Shown here: positions 1-7,996 of the stretch, piece by piece
How positions within the stretch are numbered: position 1 is the first letter of the stretch
How the letters are laid out: every line of letters starts with the position of its first letter
Assembly: GCF_007990775.1 (NCBI RefSeq)
Contig: NZ_BJXB01000006.1
Location: 124,001-188,000, forward strand
DNA: 64,000 bases
Source of the DNA: Deinococcus cellulosilyticus NBRC 106333 = KACC 11606
Lineage (GTDB): Bacteria > Deinococcota > Deinococci > Deinococcales > Deinococcaceae
Direction: 5' to 3'
The notes under the pieces: model-generated
Seen by the model: the letters and a program-made list of their open reading frames with translations, nothing else
What the model was told of the DNA's origin: nothing
Database searches by the model: none
Made by a program: the position numbers and the translations under genes

Positions 1-33
1 CCCCACGCAGGGGGTGCTTTTTCTTTCTGGCCG

Positions 34-1401
34 TCAGGAGCGGGCTTCGGTCTTCACAGGCCGGATGCTCTGGGCAAAGGTGAAGAAGTTCTCTGGATCG
101 TACTTTGCCTTCACCTCCTGCAATTTGCGGTAATTCTGGCCGTAATACATGTCACCGAAGTCTTCCACGTCCACATCCGGGTAATTCACATAGGCCCCTT
201 TTGTATACGGCAGCATGTCCTTGCGGAAAGCATTCACCCAGTCGAGGTGTTCCTTTTCTGCAGCGTCATCGTCCCAGTAGGCCTGGTACTGCAGGCTGAA
301 CTGCGCTGCCCGGTGCGGGAAGGCGGTGGCCTCCACAGGGAGCCTGGACACCGCCCCTCCCAGTGTTTCAAACTGCACCAGGTTGTCCGGGGCCGGAGAT
401 TTTTCAAGGTGCTTCACAATCGTTGCAATGGCCTCATCGGAAAGGAGTTCGTAGGCGAAGGCAGAGGTGTTCTTGAACTTGCGGTGTGAACCGTGCCAGT
501 AGGCCATCCAGTCTGGTTCAGGGTCTCCGGTGAAGAACTTCAGGCCTTCAAGGTACGGAAGGCTGTTGACTTTCATCTCTTTGGGTTTCACCTGCAAGAG
601 GGGTTCCAGCATCTGGTGCAGGTCCTCCTCGGAGCCCACAAAGAGCCCGGAGGCCACCGCTGAACCGGGCTCTTTCTTTTCCGGTCCGTGCAGCATGATG
701 ATCGAGGTGAGCCTGGGGTCCAGCGTCTGGCCCCAGTTCTGCCAGGTGCGGATCACTTCGGGCAATTTCTCCCAGTCCCAGGACGCCTGGAAAATCGACA
801 CCTGATCGATCTTGTGGATCTGGAATTTGAAGCGGGTGATCACCCCGAAATTGCCCCCTCCGCCCCCACGGCAGGCCCAGAAGAGGTCCGGGTTCTGCTC
901 AGCATTGGCCACCACGATGTTTCCTCTGGCATCGACCATTTCCAACTCCAGCAGGCTGTCACACGTCATGCCCAGGTAACGGGTCAGCAGGCCAATTCCA
1001 CCCCCCAGGGTCAGCCCGGAGATCCCCACGGTGGGGCAGATGCCTCCCGGAAAGCCGTACCCCTGCTGGGACACCTTGGTGTAGATTTCGATCAGCTGGG
1101 TGCCTGAGCCGATGTCCACGGTGTGGTTTTCATGGTCGATGTGCAGGGTGGTCATGTCACTGACGTCAATGATGATGCCATCATCAATCAGCGAGAAGCA
1201 CTCGTAATTGTGGCGGCCACAGCGGATGGCCACAGGCAACTGGTGGGCCCGGGCGTATTTGACGGCATTCTGCACGTCCTCGCGGTTCTGGCAGAACACC
1301 ACCATGCTGGGCTGGCGTTCGATGCGTTCATTGAAATTCTTGCGGGCTTCTTCGAAACCCGAATCCGTTTTTCTGATGATCCGGCCGGTGAGTTCCGTCA
1401 T
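34..1401 (-). CDS. FAD-linked oxidase with BBE domain
   Basis: A 455-residue berberine-bridge-type flavoprotein oxidase. An N-terminal FAD-binding PCMH domain (about residues 30-200) carries His64 in a GRHNYE segment and Cys122 in GICPTVG. These are the two positions that hold FAD covalently (8-alpha-histidyl and 6-S-cysteinyl) in this family, so bicovalent flavin is expected. The C-terminus has the BBE signature (NYPD, YYGQNYRKL, YDPENFF, QSIRP). Relatives oxidise sugars, alcohols or alkaloid-like substrates with O2; the substrate here cannot be named. There is no signal peptide, so it is probably cytoplasmic. The start is supported by an AGGAGG-like site just upstream on the minus strand. 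It stands alone, divergent from the cyanophycin genes. Confidence 0.9.
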   Translation of the reverse strand: MTELTGRIIRKTDSGFEEARKNFNERIERQPSMVVFCQNREDVQNAVKYARAHQLPVAIRCGRHNYECFSLIDDGIIIDVSDMTTLHIDHENHTVDIGSGTQLIEIYTKVSQQGYGFPGGICPTVGISGLTLGGGIGLLTRYLGMTCDSLLELEMVDARGNIVVANAEQNPDLFWACRGGGGGNFGVITRFKFQIHKIDQVSIFQASWDWEKLPEVIRTWQNWGQTLDPRLTSIIMLHGPEKKEPGSAVASGLFVGSEEDLHQMLEPLLQVKPKEMKVNSLPYLEGLKFFTGDPEPDWMAYWHGSHRKFKNTSAFAYELLSDEAIATIVKHLEKSPAPDNLVQFETLGGAVSRLPVEATAFPHRAAQFSLQYQAYWDDDAAEKEHLDWVNAFRKDMLPYTKGAYVNYPDVDVEDFGDMYYGQNYRKLQEVKAKYDPENFFTFAQSIRPVKTEARS

Positions 1402-1914
1402 GCTTCCTCCTGTCCCTCGGGATCAATGTGGTCGGTTTGGTCTCAGAGCTGGGCCTCATGGTGTCCTGCCTCACAGGGGTCAGCAGAATTTCACCAGACA
1501 GACGCTCTCGCTCCAAAGGATGGGGGGATTTTCATGGGGGCACAGTGCGAATTCACACATGAAAAAGGCACACCAGCTTGTAAGATATACACTTGACTCA
1601 GGTGAATTACAGTCTGATTTGATGGTTTTCATTTGAATGCAGTTCACATTTAAAAAGCATTTACGCTCACAGACCACAGGTCAGATACAGCTCCCCATTA
1701 GAACTTTATCATTCTGCAACCATAAAATGTGAACACCAGCATGTGCTGGTTGTTTTATGGAAGTGTGACATTTCTTTATTTGTAAAGCGCTTCCATTTTG
1801 TAGGTTTGAACAACCTGACACTCTCATGAGAGCGTCAGAAATGTAAACCCACATGGTCTGAACGTCTGCATTTCCTTCATCCCTGCTGCATTTCAGCATC
1901 CACAGGAGACACCC
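1402..1914. other. Divergent intergenic region with dyads
   Basis: About 510 bases without a convincing gene, richer in A+T than its surroundings. It holds the control regions of the flavin oxidase and the isoaspartyl peptidase. Visible symmetry: an imperfect dyad CACTTGACTCAGGTG (1591-1605), a perfect 7-bp-arm palindrome ACCAGCA-TG-TGCTGGT (1735-1750) followed by TGTTTT, and a CG-centred AAGCGCTT (1785-1792) of the kind bound by LacI-family proteins. Which of these act as operators, and for which gene, is not shown by the sequence. Confidence 0.4.
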
Positions 1915-2838
1915 ATGCCTGAACCCACCCGAGTGAAGTACGTCATCATGGTGCATGGCGGGGCCAAACCCGTCCCAGAAGAAAAAGAGCAGGCCAACCT
2001 CGATGGTGTGGCCCGTGCCCTCGAAGCCGGACACCAGATCCTGCGTGACGGGGGAAGTGCGCTTGATGCTGCAGAAGCCGCACTGCGCGTTCTGGAACAT
2101 GATCCTGCTTTCAATTGTGGATACGGTTCCAGCCTCAACGAGAAAGGTGAAGTGCAGATGGACTCCGCCATGATGAACGGCGAAGACCTGCAAATTGGAG
2201 CAGTGGGCTTCGTGCAAGGGGTGAAGCACCCGGTGTCCATTGCCCGCACCATCCTGAAAAAAGAATCCACCCTGATCACAGGACTTGGGGCCCACAAGTA
2301 CGCTGAGGAACACGGGCTTGAACTCTGTGACAATGACATCCTGATCACCGAGGAACAGGTGAAAAAGCTGGAGAAAAAGCAGAAGGAAAAGAACACCGTG
2401 GGCTGCGTGGCCCTTGACCAGAAAGGAAACCTCGTTGCTGCCACCTCCACAGGTGGCCTCACCGGCACCCCTGAAGGTCGCGTTGGCGACTCTCCACTTT
2501 CCGGCTGTGGCTTTTATGCAGAAAACGGGACAGGTGCAGTGGCCATCTCCGGAGACGGGGAGGAAATCATGCGTTACCGTCTGGCGAGCCGCACCATGGA
2601 AAAACTGCCCACAGTGGGACCCGAAATTGCGGTCACCAGCCTGATCAAAGAAATGCATGAACGCATCGGAGGAGAGGCTGGAGGTCTGGTCCTCTCTCCC
2701 CAGGGGGATTACGGCTGGTTCCACAACAGCAGCCACTTCCCCTGCGCTTTCGTGACTTCTGAAATGTCAGAACCGAAAGTCTACCTCAAAAAAGACGAGG
2801 AACCCCAGAAGGTGGTGAAGGAAAATGCCCGACCATAA
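1915..2838 (+). CDS. iaaA: Isoaspartyl peptidase / L-asparaginase (Ntn hydrolase)
   Basis: A 307-residue plant-type asparaginase / isoaspartyl dipeptidase. The precursor cleaves itself before Thr161 (in NTVGCVA), which becomes the N-terminal nucleophile of the beta subunit; the RVGDSP segment near residue 189 is the expected substrate-binding stretch. The AGGAG site upstream fits the ATG. The downstream cyanophycinase gene overlaps its 3' end by 14 bases. That supports a joint role: cyanophycinase cuts multi-L-arginyl-poly-aspartate to beta-Asp-Arg dipeptides, and this enzyme splits the isoaspartyl bond to give aspartate and arginine. It may also act on asparagine or on isoaspartyl peptides from damaged proteins. 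Confidence 0.9.
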   Translation: MPEPTRVKYVIMVHGGAKPVPEEKEQANLDGVARALEAGHQILRDGGSALDAAEAALRVLEHDPAFNCGYGSSLNEKGEVQMDSAMMNGEDLQIGAVGFVQGVKHPVSIARTILKKESTLITGLGAHKYAEEHGLELCDNDILITEEQVKKLEKKQKEKNTVGCVALDQKGNLVAATSTGGLTGTPEGRVGDSPLSGCGFYAENGTGAVAISGDGEEIMRYRLASRTMEKLPTVGPEIAVTSLIKEMHERIGGEAGGLVLSPQGDYGWFHNSSHFPCAFVTSEMSEPKVYLKKDEEPQKVVKENARP

Positions 2839-3730
2839 AAGACGCAAGGAAGACAGGGTTGGTACCCTGATCATCATTGGGGGCCATGAGGACAAGGAAG
2901 GGGACCGTGAGATTCTCCAGGAGGTCGCCCGAAGGGTTGGCAAAGGCAAACTGGTGGTCACCACTGTCGCCTCCCATGAACCCGAAGGCTACTTTGACAC
3001 CTACCGGAAAGTCTTCAAGGACCTGGGCCTGAAAAATGTGATGGGTCTTGATGTCAACGAGCGTGCCGATGCCGTCACCGAAGAGACCGGGAAACTCCTT
3101 GAAGACGCCAGGGGCATTTTTTTCACCGGAGGGGACCAGCTCAGAATCACCAGCCAGATCGGGGACACCCAGATGGAAGCCCGCATCCGGGAGATCTTTG
3201 CATCCGGTGGGGTCATCTGCGGCACCAGTGCCGGGGCCTCGGTGATGTGCGAAACCATGATGATTGAAGGCAAAGGGGGCGAATCCCACCGCATCGGGGA
3301 TTTGCGCATGGCCCCGGGCCTCGGCCTGATCCGCGACGCCATCATCGACCAGCACTTCGCCGAACGGGGCCGCATGGGCCGCCTGCTTGGCGCTGTTGCC
3401 CAGAACCCCCGGGTGCTCGGCATCGGCATCGATGAGGACACCACCATTGTGGTGGAAGAACTCAGGTACTTTACGGTGCTGGGCAGTGGAGCAGTCTACG
3501 TGGTGGACGGGAGTTGCGTCACCCACTCCAACATCGCCGAGGGGGGAGAAGACCAGATCCTCTCCATCTACGACGTGAAACTGCATGTGCTCAGCAAAGG
3601 GGACGCCTTTGACCTGCAAGAACGCAGGCCCCTGGATGCCTGCAAACTCGACCCCGGCTCAAAAGCCCAGGATTCCAGCCCCATTCCCGAAATCGAAAAC
3701 CCCAGAGCCGCTTCTGCAGCCAGCGATTGA
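2825..3730 (+). CDS. cphB: Cyanophycinase
   Basis: A 301-residue serine peptidase of family S51. The nucleophile is Ser135 in GTSAGAS; FTGGDQLRI (about 100-108) and DQHFAERGR are further family landmarks. It hydrolyses cyanophycin to beta-Asp-Arg dipeptides. There is no signal peptide, so it acts on intracellular granules or imported material. The start overlaps the isoaspartyl peptidase gene by 14 bases, with a purine-rich site inside that gene, so translation is probably coupled. No cyanophycin synthetase is present in this window. The C-terminal tail after about residue 270 is low in complexity and not conserved. Confidence 0.93.
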   Translation: MPDHKRRKEDRVGTLIIIGGHEDKEGDREILQEVARRVGKGKLVVTTVASHEPEGYFDTYRKVFKDLGLKNVMGLDVNERADAVTEETGKLLEDARGIFFTGGDQLRITSQIGDTQMEARIREIFASGGVICGTSAGASVMCETMMIEGKGGESHRIGDLRMAPGLGLIRDAIIDQHFAERGRMGRLLGAVAQNPRVLGIGIDEDTTIVVEELRYFTVLGSGAVYVVDGSCVTHSNIAEGGEDQILSIYDVKLHVLSKGDAFDLQERRPLDACKLDPGSKAQDSSPIPEIENPRAASAASD

Positions 3731-3761
3731 ACTGCACCCATCCCACAGGAGGTGGTGACCC

Positions 3762-5576
3762 ATGACCGGAACCGCTGAACGCACCCGCAAACCAGCGCCT
3801 TACTCCTCAGAGCAGGCCGTCCACCTCTACCACGACGGCACCGAGCACTTCCTGCAGATCGAAGAGGACATCGCCCACGTCTACCTCGAAGCCCCACCTG
3901 AAATGGAAGAGGGCCAGGTGATGAGTTTCCGGCATGGAGACGCCCAGTTCGATGACCTCACCAGAGAAGAAGATGGCCGCTGGAAAGCCACCATCCCCCT
4001 GCAGAAACACCAGAACACCCAGTACCGCTTCAAGGTGCAGGTCTCAGGACGCACCTACTGGCTCAGTCAGGCCGGAGTGAGTCCCGGACCGACCCCCTTC
4101 ATGCAGGACTTCAAGATCTCCCGTTTCACCCCACCCCAGTGGGTGCACGACCGGGTGTTCTACCAGATCTTCCCGGACCGCTTCAAGAACGGAGACCCCT
4201 CCATCAACCTGAAAAGCGGCGAGTACAAATACGAGGACAGGGCGGTGGTGAGCCGCAAGTGGTACATGGACCCCAACACCAGCATGGGGGCCAACGAGTA
4301 CTTCGGCGGCGACCTTGAAGGCATCCGCATCAGCATGGATTACTTCCATGACCTCGGGGTGAACGCCCTGTACCTGAATCCCATCTTCCAGAGCCCCTCG
4401 GTGCACGCCTACGACACCCAGGATTACTTCAGAATCGACGAGCACTTCGGCACCAACGAAGGCTTTGCGAAGCTGGTCGAGGAACTCCACCAGAACGACA
4501 TCCGCATCCTGCTGGACGGGGTGTTCAACCACACCGGAAGCTGGCACAAATGGATGAACCGTGAACGCATCTACAGCGAACCCGGTGCCTTCCAGGGCGG
4601 TCCAACCCGCGAATATTACACCTACCTCAGCGATGAACCTGAGGCCTACATGGCCTGGTTTGGATTCCCCACCCTCCCCAAACTCAATTACGCCAACAAG
4701 GACGTGATGGAGCAGATGATCACGGGCAAGAACTCGGTGGTCCGCCACTGGCTGAAAGCACCGTACAACATCGATGGCTGGAGGCTCGATGCTGCTCCTG
4801 TGATTGGCAAGCATGGCACCGACGAAGGCAACCACGAGGTCATCCAGGCCATCTGGAAGAGTGCCCGCGAAGAAAACCCAGAAGCCTACATCATCGGAGA
4901 GCACTTCGGGGACGCACTGGCCTGGTTGCAGGGAGGCGAGGAAGATGGGGCCATGAACTACTACGGCTTCACCATCCCCACCTGGGCTTTCCTGGGTGGC
5001 GAAGACGAAAGTGGCAAACTCGTCTACATGGACGCCGCCGAGTACGCCCGCAACGTCATGCATTACCTGAGTTTCATCCCCTTCCAGAATCAACTGGCCC
5101 TCTTCAACAGCCTGTGCTCCCACGACACCAAGCGCTTTTCTTCCATCTGCCAGGACCTGGAGCACCGAAAACTCGGGGCCACCATGCTCTTTGCCCACAT
5201 TGGTGTGCCCTGCATCTACTACGGAGATGAAATTGGCCTGGAAGGCGAAGGAGACCCCCTCTCCCGCCGCACCATGCCCTGGGACTGGAAGGAACTCTGG
5301 GAAACGGGACTGTACGACCACTACAAACAACTTGCCCGCATCCGCAAACAGGAAAAGGCCTTGCAGAAAGGCAGTTACGCCATCCTGGACGCTGAGGGTG
5401 ACGCCCTGGTGATCCAGCGCCGCCATGGCAACGAATTTGTTCGTGTGGTGCTCACCCGTGGAGCCCCTTTCACCCACACGCTGGATGGCCGCTGGACCAA
5501 CCTGCTGGACGGCAGTGAAGTGCAGGGAGAAGTGCACCTACATGGCACCGGAGCCCTGATCCTCAAGAAGCAATAA
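3762..5576 (+). CDS. GH13 alpha-glucosidase/neopullulanase-type amylase
   Basis: A 604-residue GH13 enzyme of the neopullulanase / cyclomaltodextrinase / maltogenic amylase type. About 120 N-terminal residues look like a CBM34-type beta-sandwich, followed by the (beta/alpha)8 barrel. The catalytic set is visible: nucleophile Asp343 (GWRLDAAP), acid/base Glu380 (IIGEHFG) and Asp455 (CSHDTKR); VFNHTG is conserved region I. No signal peptide, so it should act on imported maltodextrins in the cytoplasm. A strong AGGAGGTGGTGA site precedes the ATG. It follows cphB by 31 bases on the same strand and may be cotranscribed, linking polymer (cyanophycin, glucan) mobilisation. Confidence 0.88.
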   Translation: MTGTAERTRKPAPYSSEQAVHLYHDGTEHFLQIEEDIAHVYLEAPPEMEEGQVMSFRHGDAQFDDLTREEDGRWKATIPLQKHQNTQYRFKVQVSGRTYWLSQAGVSPGPTPFMQDFKISRFTPPQWVHDRVFYQIFPDRFKNGDPSINLKSGEYKYEDRAVVSRKWYMDPNTSMGANEYFGGDLEGIRISMDYFHDLGVNALYLNPIFQSPSVHAYDTQDYFRIDEHFGTNEGFAKLVEELHQNDIRILLDGVFNHTGSWHKWMNRERIYSEPGAFQGGPTREYYTYLSDEPEAYMAWFGFPTLPKLNYANKDVMEQMITGKNSVVRHWLKAPYNIDGWRLDAAPVIGKHGTDEGNHEVIQAIWKSAREENPEAYIIGEHFGDALAWLQGGEEDGAMNYYGFTIPTWAFLGGEDESGKLVYMDAAEYARNVMHYLSFIPFQNQLALFNSLCSHDTKRFSSICQDLEHRKLGATMLFAHIGVPCIYYGDEIGLEGEGDPLSRRTMPWDWKELWETGLYDHYKQLARIRKQEKALQKGSYAILDAEGDALVIQRRHGNEFVRVVLTRGAPFTHTLDGRWTNLLDGSEVQGEVHLHGTGALILKKQ

Positions 5577-5628
5577 GCAGAAAGAGTAAGCCGGGCAGCA
5601 GTCCATTCCCATTGGTAGAACCCTTTAC

Positions 5629-5678
5629 AGTGCCTGACCCACCTGCCGTGTCACAGTGGCAACGTGAAGTCAGGCACT
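5629..5678 (+). promoter_or_regulatory. Long inverted repeat in leader of flavoprotein gene
   Basis: Perfect 10-base arms AGTGCCTGAC (5629-5638) and GTCAGGCACT (5669-5678) enclose 30 bases that contain a smaller TGCC...GGCA pairing. No T-run follows, so it does not look like an ordinary terminator. It may be an RNA leader structure or an operator upstream of the gene at 5705. Confidence 0.4.
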
Positions 5679-5704
5679 CCCCCTGAATCTGCTGGAGGCC
5701 CAAC

Positions 5705-6697
5705 ATGACCGACCCTCAACTCTGGGACACCCTGATCATTGGCGGAGGACCCGCCGGACTCGCCGCCGCCCTGCACCTCGCCTTTCACCACAGGAGCGTG
5801 CTGGTGGTGGACCGGGGGTCAGGTCCCCTCCACCACATCCGCACGCCCATCTTCAATTTGCCGGGCTTCACTGGCAAGAGTGGCCAGGAGATCCTGCAGG
5901 GCCTCGAACAGGAAGCCCTGAAAGCCGGAGCCCGACTCACCCGGGACAGCATCGAGCAGATTGAAGGTTCAGCAGGACACTTCATCCTCAAAGGCAAGGA
6001 GCACACCTACCACGCCCGGACCCTGCTGATCGCCACAGGCATTACCAGGCACCACCCTCTGATCGATGGGGATTACCGCACCTGGCTTCCCTACGCAGGC
6101 AAAGGCAACACCTTCTACTGCCCCGATTGTGAAGCCCCGGCACTGCTCGGGAAGCATGTGGTGGTCATTGAGTCGGTCAAACTCAAAGCTGCCCTGTCCA
6201 CCGCAAAGCGCATCATGGAATTTGCTGCCACCGTGCGGGTCCTGCTCACCGACGGAGCAGATGCCGCACACCCAGAAACCTACCTGGACGATTCCTGCGA
6301 GGTCATCCAGGGCAACATCACTGCTGTGGAAGGGGAGAACGGGGTTGTGGAAGCGCTGGTGCTGGAAAGTGGCACCCGCATCACCGCCGACGCCTATTAC
6401 GTCTCCAACCGCAAACTGCCCCGCAACCAGCTGGTGCAAACCCTGGGAGGGGACCTGGATGAAAGGGGCCACCCCCGCACAGGCCCAAGAGGGCAACTGA
6501 TCCGCCAGGATGGGGGAGAGGAGGATTACATTGAAGGCATCTGGGTGGCAGGCGACCTGCTCCCGCAGACCCAGCAGACCACCATCGCCATGGGATCAGG
6601 CAACAAATCTGCGGTGATGATCGACCAGTACCTGACCCAGCAGCACATCCGGCAACTGGGCAAAGCTCAGGATGCAGATAACGCTCTGAAAACCTGA
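5705..6697 (+). CDS. Thioredoxin-reductase-like FAD/NAD(P) oxidoreductase
   Basis: A 330-residue two-dinucleotide-domain flavoprotein. FAD-binding GGGPAG lies at residues 13-18 and the C-terminal FAD motif (WVAGDLLPQTQQ) near 280. A CPDC pair (Cys139/Cys142) sits where bacterial thioredoxin reductases have CATC, so it probably has a redox-active disulfide. It is not a typical TrxR: the flanking YCPDCEAP sequence and the second nucleotide-binding region are divergent, so the partner (thioredoxin, glutaredoxin-like protein, bacillithiol-type disulfide or other) is unknown. A GGAGG site precedes the ATG. No linked thioredoxin gene is seen. Confidence 0.8.
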   Translation: MTDPQLWDTLIIGGGPAGLAAALHLAFHHRSVLVVDRGSGPLHHIRTPIFNLPGFTGKSGQEILQGLEQEALKAGARLTRDSIEQIEGSAGHFILKGKEHTYHARTLLIATGITRHHPLIDGDYRTWLPYAGKGNTFYCPDCEAPALLGKHVVVIESVKLKAALSTAKRIMEFAATVRVLLTDGADAAHPETYLDDSCEVIQGNITAVEGENGVVEALVLESGTRITADAYYVSNRKLPRNQLVQTLGGDLDERGHPRTGPRGQLIRQDGGEEDYIEGIWVAGDLLPQTQQTTIAMGSGNKSAVMIDQYLTQQHIRQLGKAQDADNALKT

Positions 6698-6932
6698 CAG
6701 AACACCTCACAAACCTGGGCTGAGGGTCAGAAAATGCTGGTCGTGGATCTTTGTTTGAAAAATGAGAAGAATAATAAATTCACAAATTAATTAACATACC
6801 AATTTTTGCACAATCCTTTCCAAACTCCAACACAAGACCAAACCAAACCCAGCCCAAAAGCCCTGTGGGCTCAGACAGGGGAGATGCCAGCCTTTAACTC
6901 CATCTCCTTCCTTGGTGTTTTGCTGTCGCTGG

Positions 6933-7376
6933 TCAGGAGATGCAAATGTAAGACGTCTTGTTCTGGGTCAAAAAGAAATCTGGGTCTTGCAAGTCGGTAT
7001 AAATCTCAACGGTAGTCGTGGGATTCACCTGAACCGCTGGATGTGTGGGCCTGTCGGGGCGCACATCATAAATGATGTCTCCCACCCAGAGCATCCCCTC
7101 TGGAACGGTCAGGTTCACTGTGGCCAGGTGGGTGTATGTGCCCTGGAAGCACCCTGATCTGGACTTGTAGAAACGCAGGGTCTTCTGGGTCTCTTCGCCC
7201 AACTCAAGTGTCAGGGTGTGTTCACCACGGGTCATGATCCATGGGGTTCCGTCTGGCAACAGGACCACCTCTTTGAAGTCGTGGTCTCCGTGTTCTCTGG
7301 CTGCTGTGATCCAGAATCCATAGGCGTACTCGAAGGGCTCTGCCTGAATCTCAAACAGCATTGTTGGCTGGTCCAT
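6933..7376 (-). CDS. Hypothetical protein
   Basis: About 147 residues with no recognised family. The start is set by ATG with AAGGAG just upstream on the minus strand, giving MDQPTMLFEIQ. The sequence is rich in beta-prone and aromatic residues, with no signal peptide or membrane segment, and may form a beta-sandwich. A weak stem (AGCCC/GGGCT then TTTT, about 6858-6873) could end its transcript. It stands alone; function unknown. Confidence 0.65.
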   Translation of the reverse strand: MDQPTMLFEIQAEPFEYAYGFWITAAREHGDHDFKEVVLLPDGTPWIMTRGEHTLTLELGEETQKTLRFYKSRSGCFQGTYTHLATVNLTVPEGMLWVGDIIYDVRPDRPTHPAVQVNPTTTVEIYTDLQDPDFFLTQNKTSYICIS

Positions 7377-7474
7377 GCGTTCTCCTTGTTGTAGTTTGAG
7401 CTGCCCTGCTGGCCCCTGCAAGTCCTCTGGTGGTTTTTCTGTGGCGTTGGTGTATGTGATCGACTGCAGGCTTT

Positions 7475-7500
7475 AAACGTTTCAAACGTGTCTCTAAACT
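7475..7500 (+). promoter_or_regulatory. Leaderless promoter with CG-centred palindrome
   Basis: TAAACT at 7495-7500 lies six bases before the ATG at 7507, the leaderless -10 arrangement. Just upstream AAACGTTT (7475-7482) is a CG-centred palindrome resembling the core of LacI-family operators, placed where a repressor would block the promoter. Confidence 0.4.
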
Positions 7501-7506
7501 GATTTT

Positions 7507-7947
7507 ATGCCTGATCCCCTGGAGGCATTCCGTGCTGGCATTCTGCTGGTCCAGTATCCTTTTCATGCCCGGGATTACTTTTCGCATGGGTGGCCCAGAG
7601 AAAGGTTTCATTTTGATGGGGTGGTGTGTGCCCGGTATGCTTTCGAAATCCAGGTGCTGCGGGAGGTTTACCCTGAGCTTTCCCACTGGCGGGACGATGA
7701 GCTGGTGGCGGTGTGGGAGGACTGGTCGCAGTTGTGTGGGTCTTCCTGGCTGGGGTCTTTCGCAGAGCGGGACGTGTTTTTTTTGAGCATGGTGTTCATG
7801 CGTTGTGAGCGGCGTGGGGTGTGGCCGCCGGAGTGGTCGAGTGTGCATCATTATGCCCAAGGTGGATGGCGGGAGGATGTGCGGATGCTGGAGCAGTTCG
7901 GGGTGGTGGACTGTGAGTATCGCAACCTGAGTCTGCCTGCGTCCTGA
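7507..7947 (+). CDS. Hypothetical protein
   Basis: 146 residues, rich in Trp, Arg and acidic residues (WPRERFHFDG, HWRDDELVAVWEDW), without signal peptide or membrane segments. No family recognised. It appears leaderless, and lies about 50 bases upstream of the MFS exporter on the same strand, so the two may be cotranscribed. Its coding strand is unusually rich in G and T at third positions, unlike most genes here but like the exporter gene, suggesting the pair share a separate origin. Confidence 0.6.
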   Translation: MPDPLEAFRAGILLVQYPFHARDYFSHGWPRERFHFDGVVCARYAFEIQVLREVYPELSHWRDDELVAVWEDWSQLCGSSWLGSFAERDVFFLSMVFMRCERRGVWPPEWSSVHHYAQGGWREDVRMLEQFGVVDCEYRNLSLPAS

Positions 7948-7996
7948 AGGTCACCCTGGTTACTTCGTGGCTGCTGGTCCTGTGGTGGAATGGCTC

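Noticed and set aside
4044..5537. 497-codon minus-strand open frame
   Set aside because: Shadow of the GH13 amylase, whose catalytic residues are all in the plus-strand frame.
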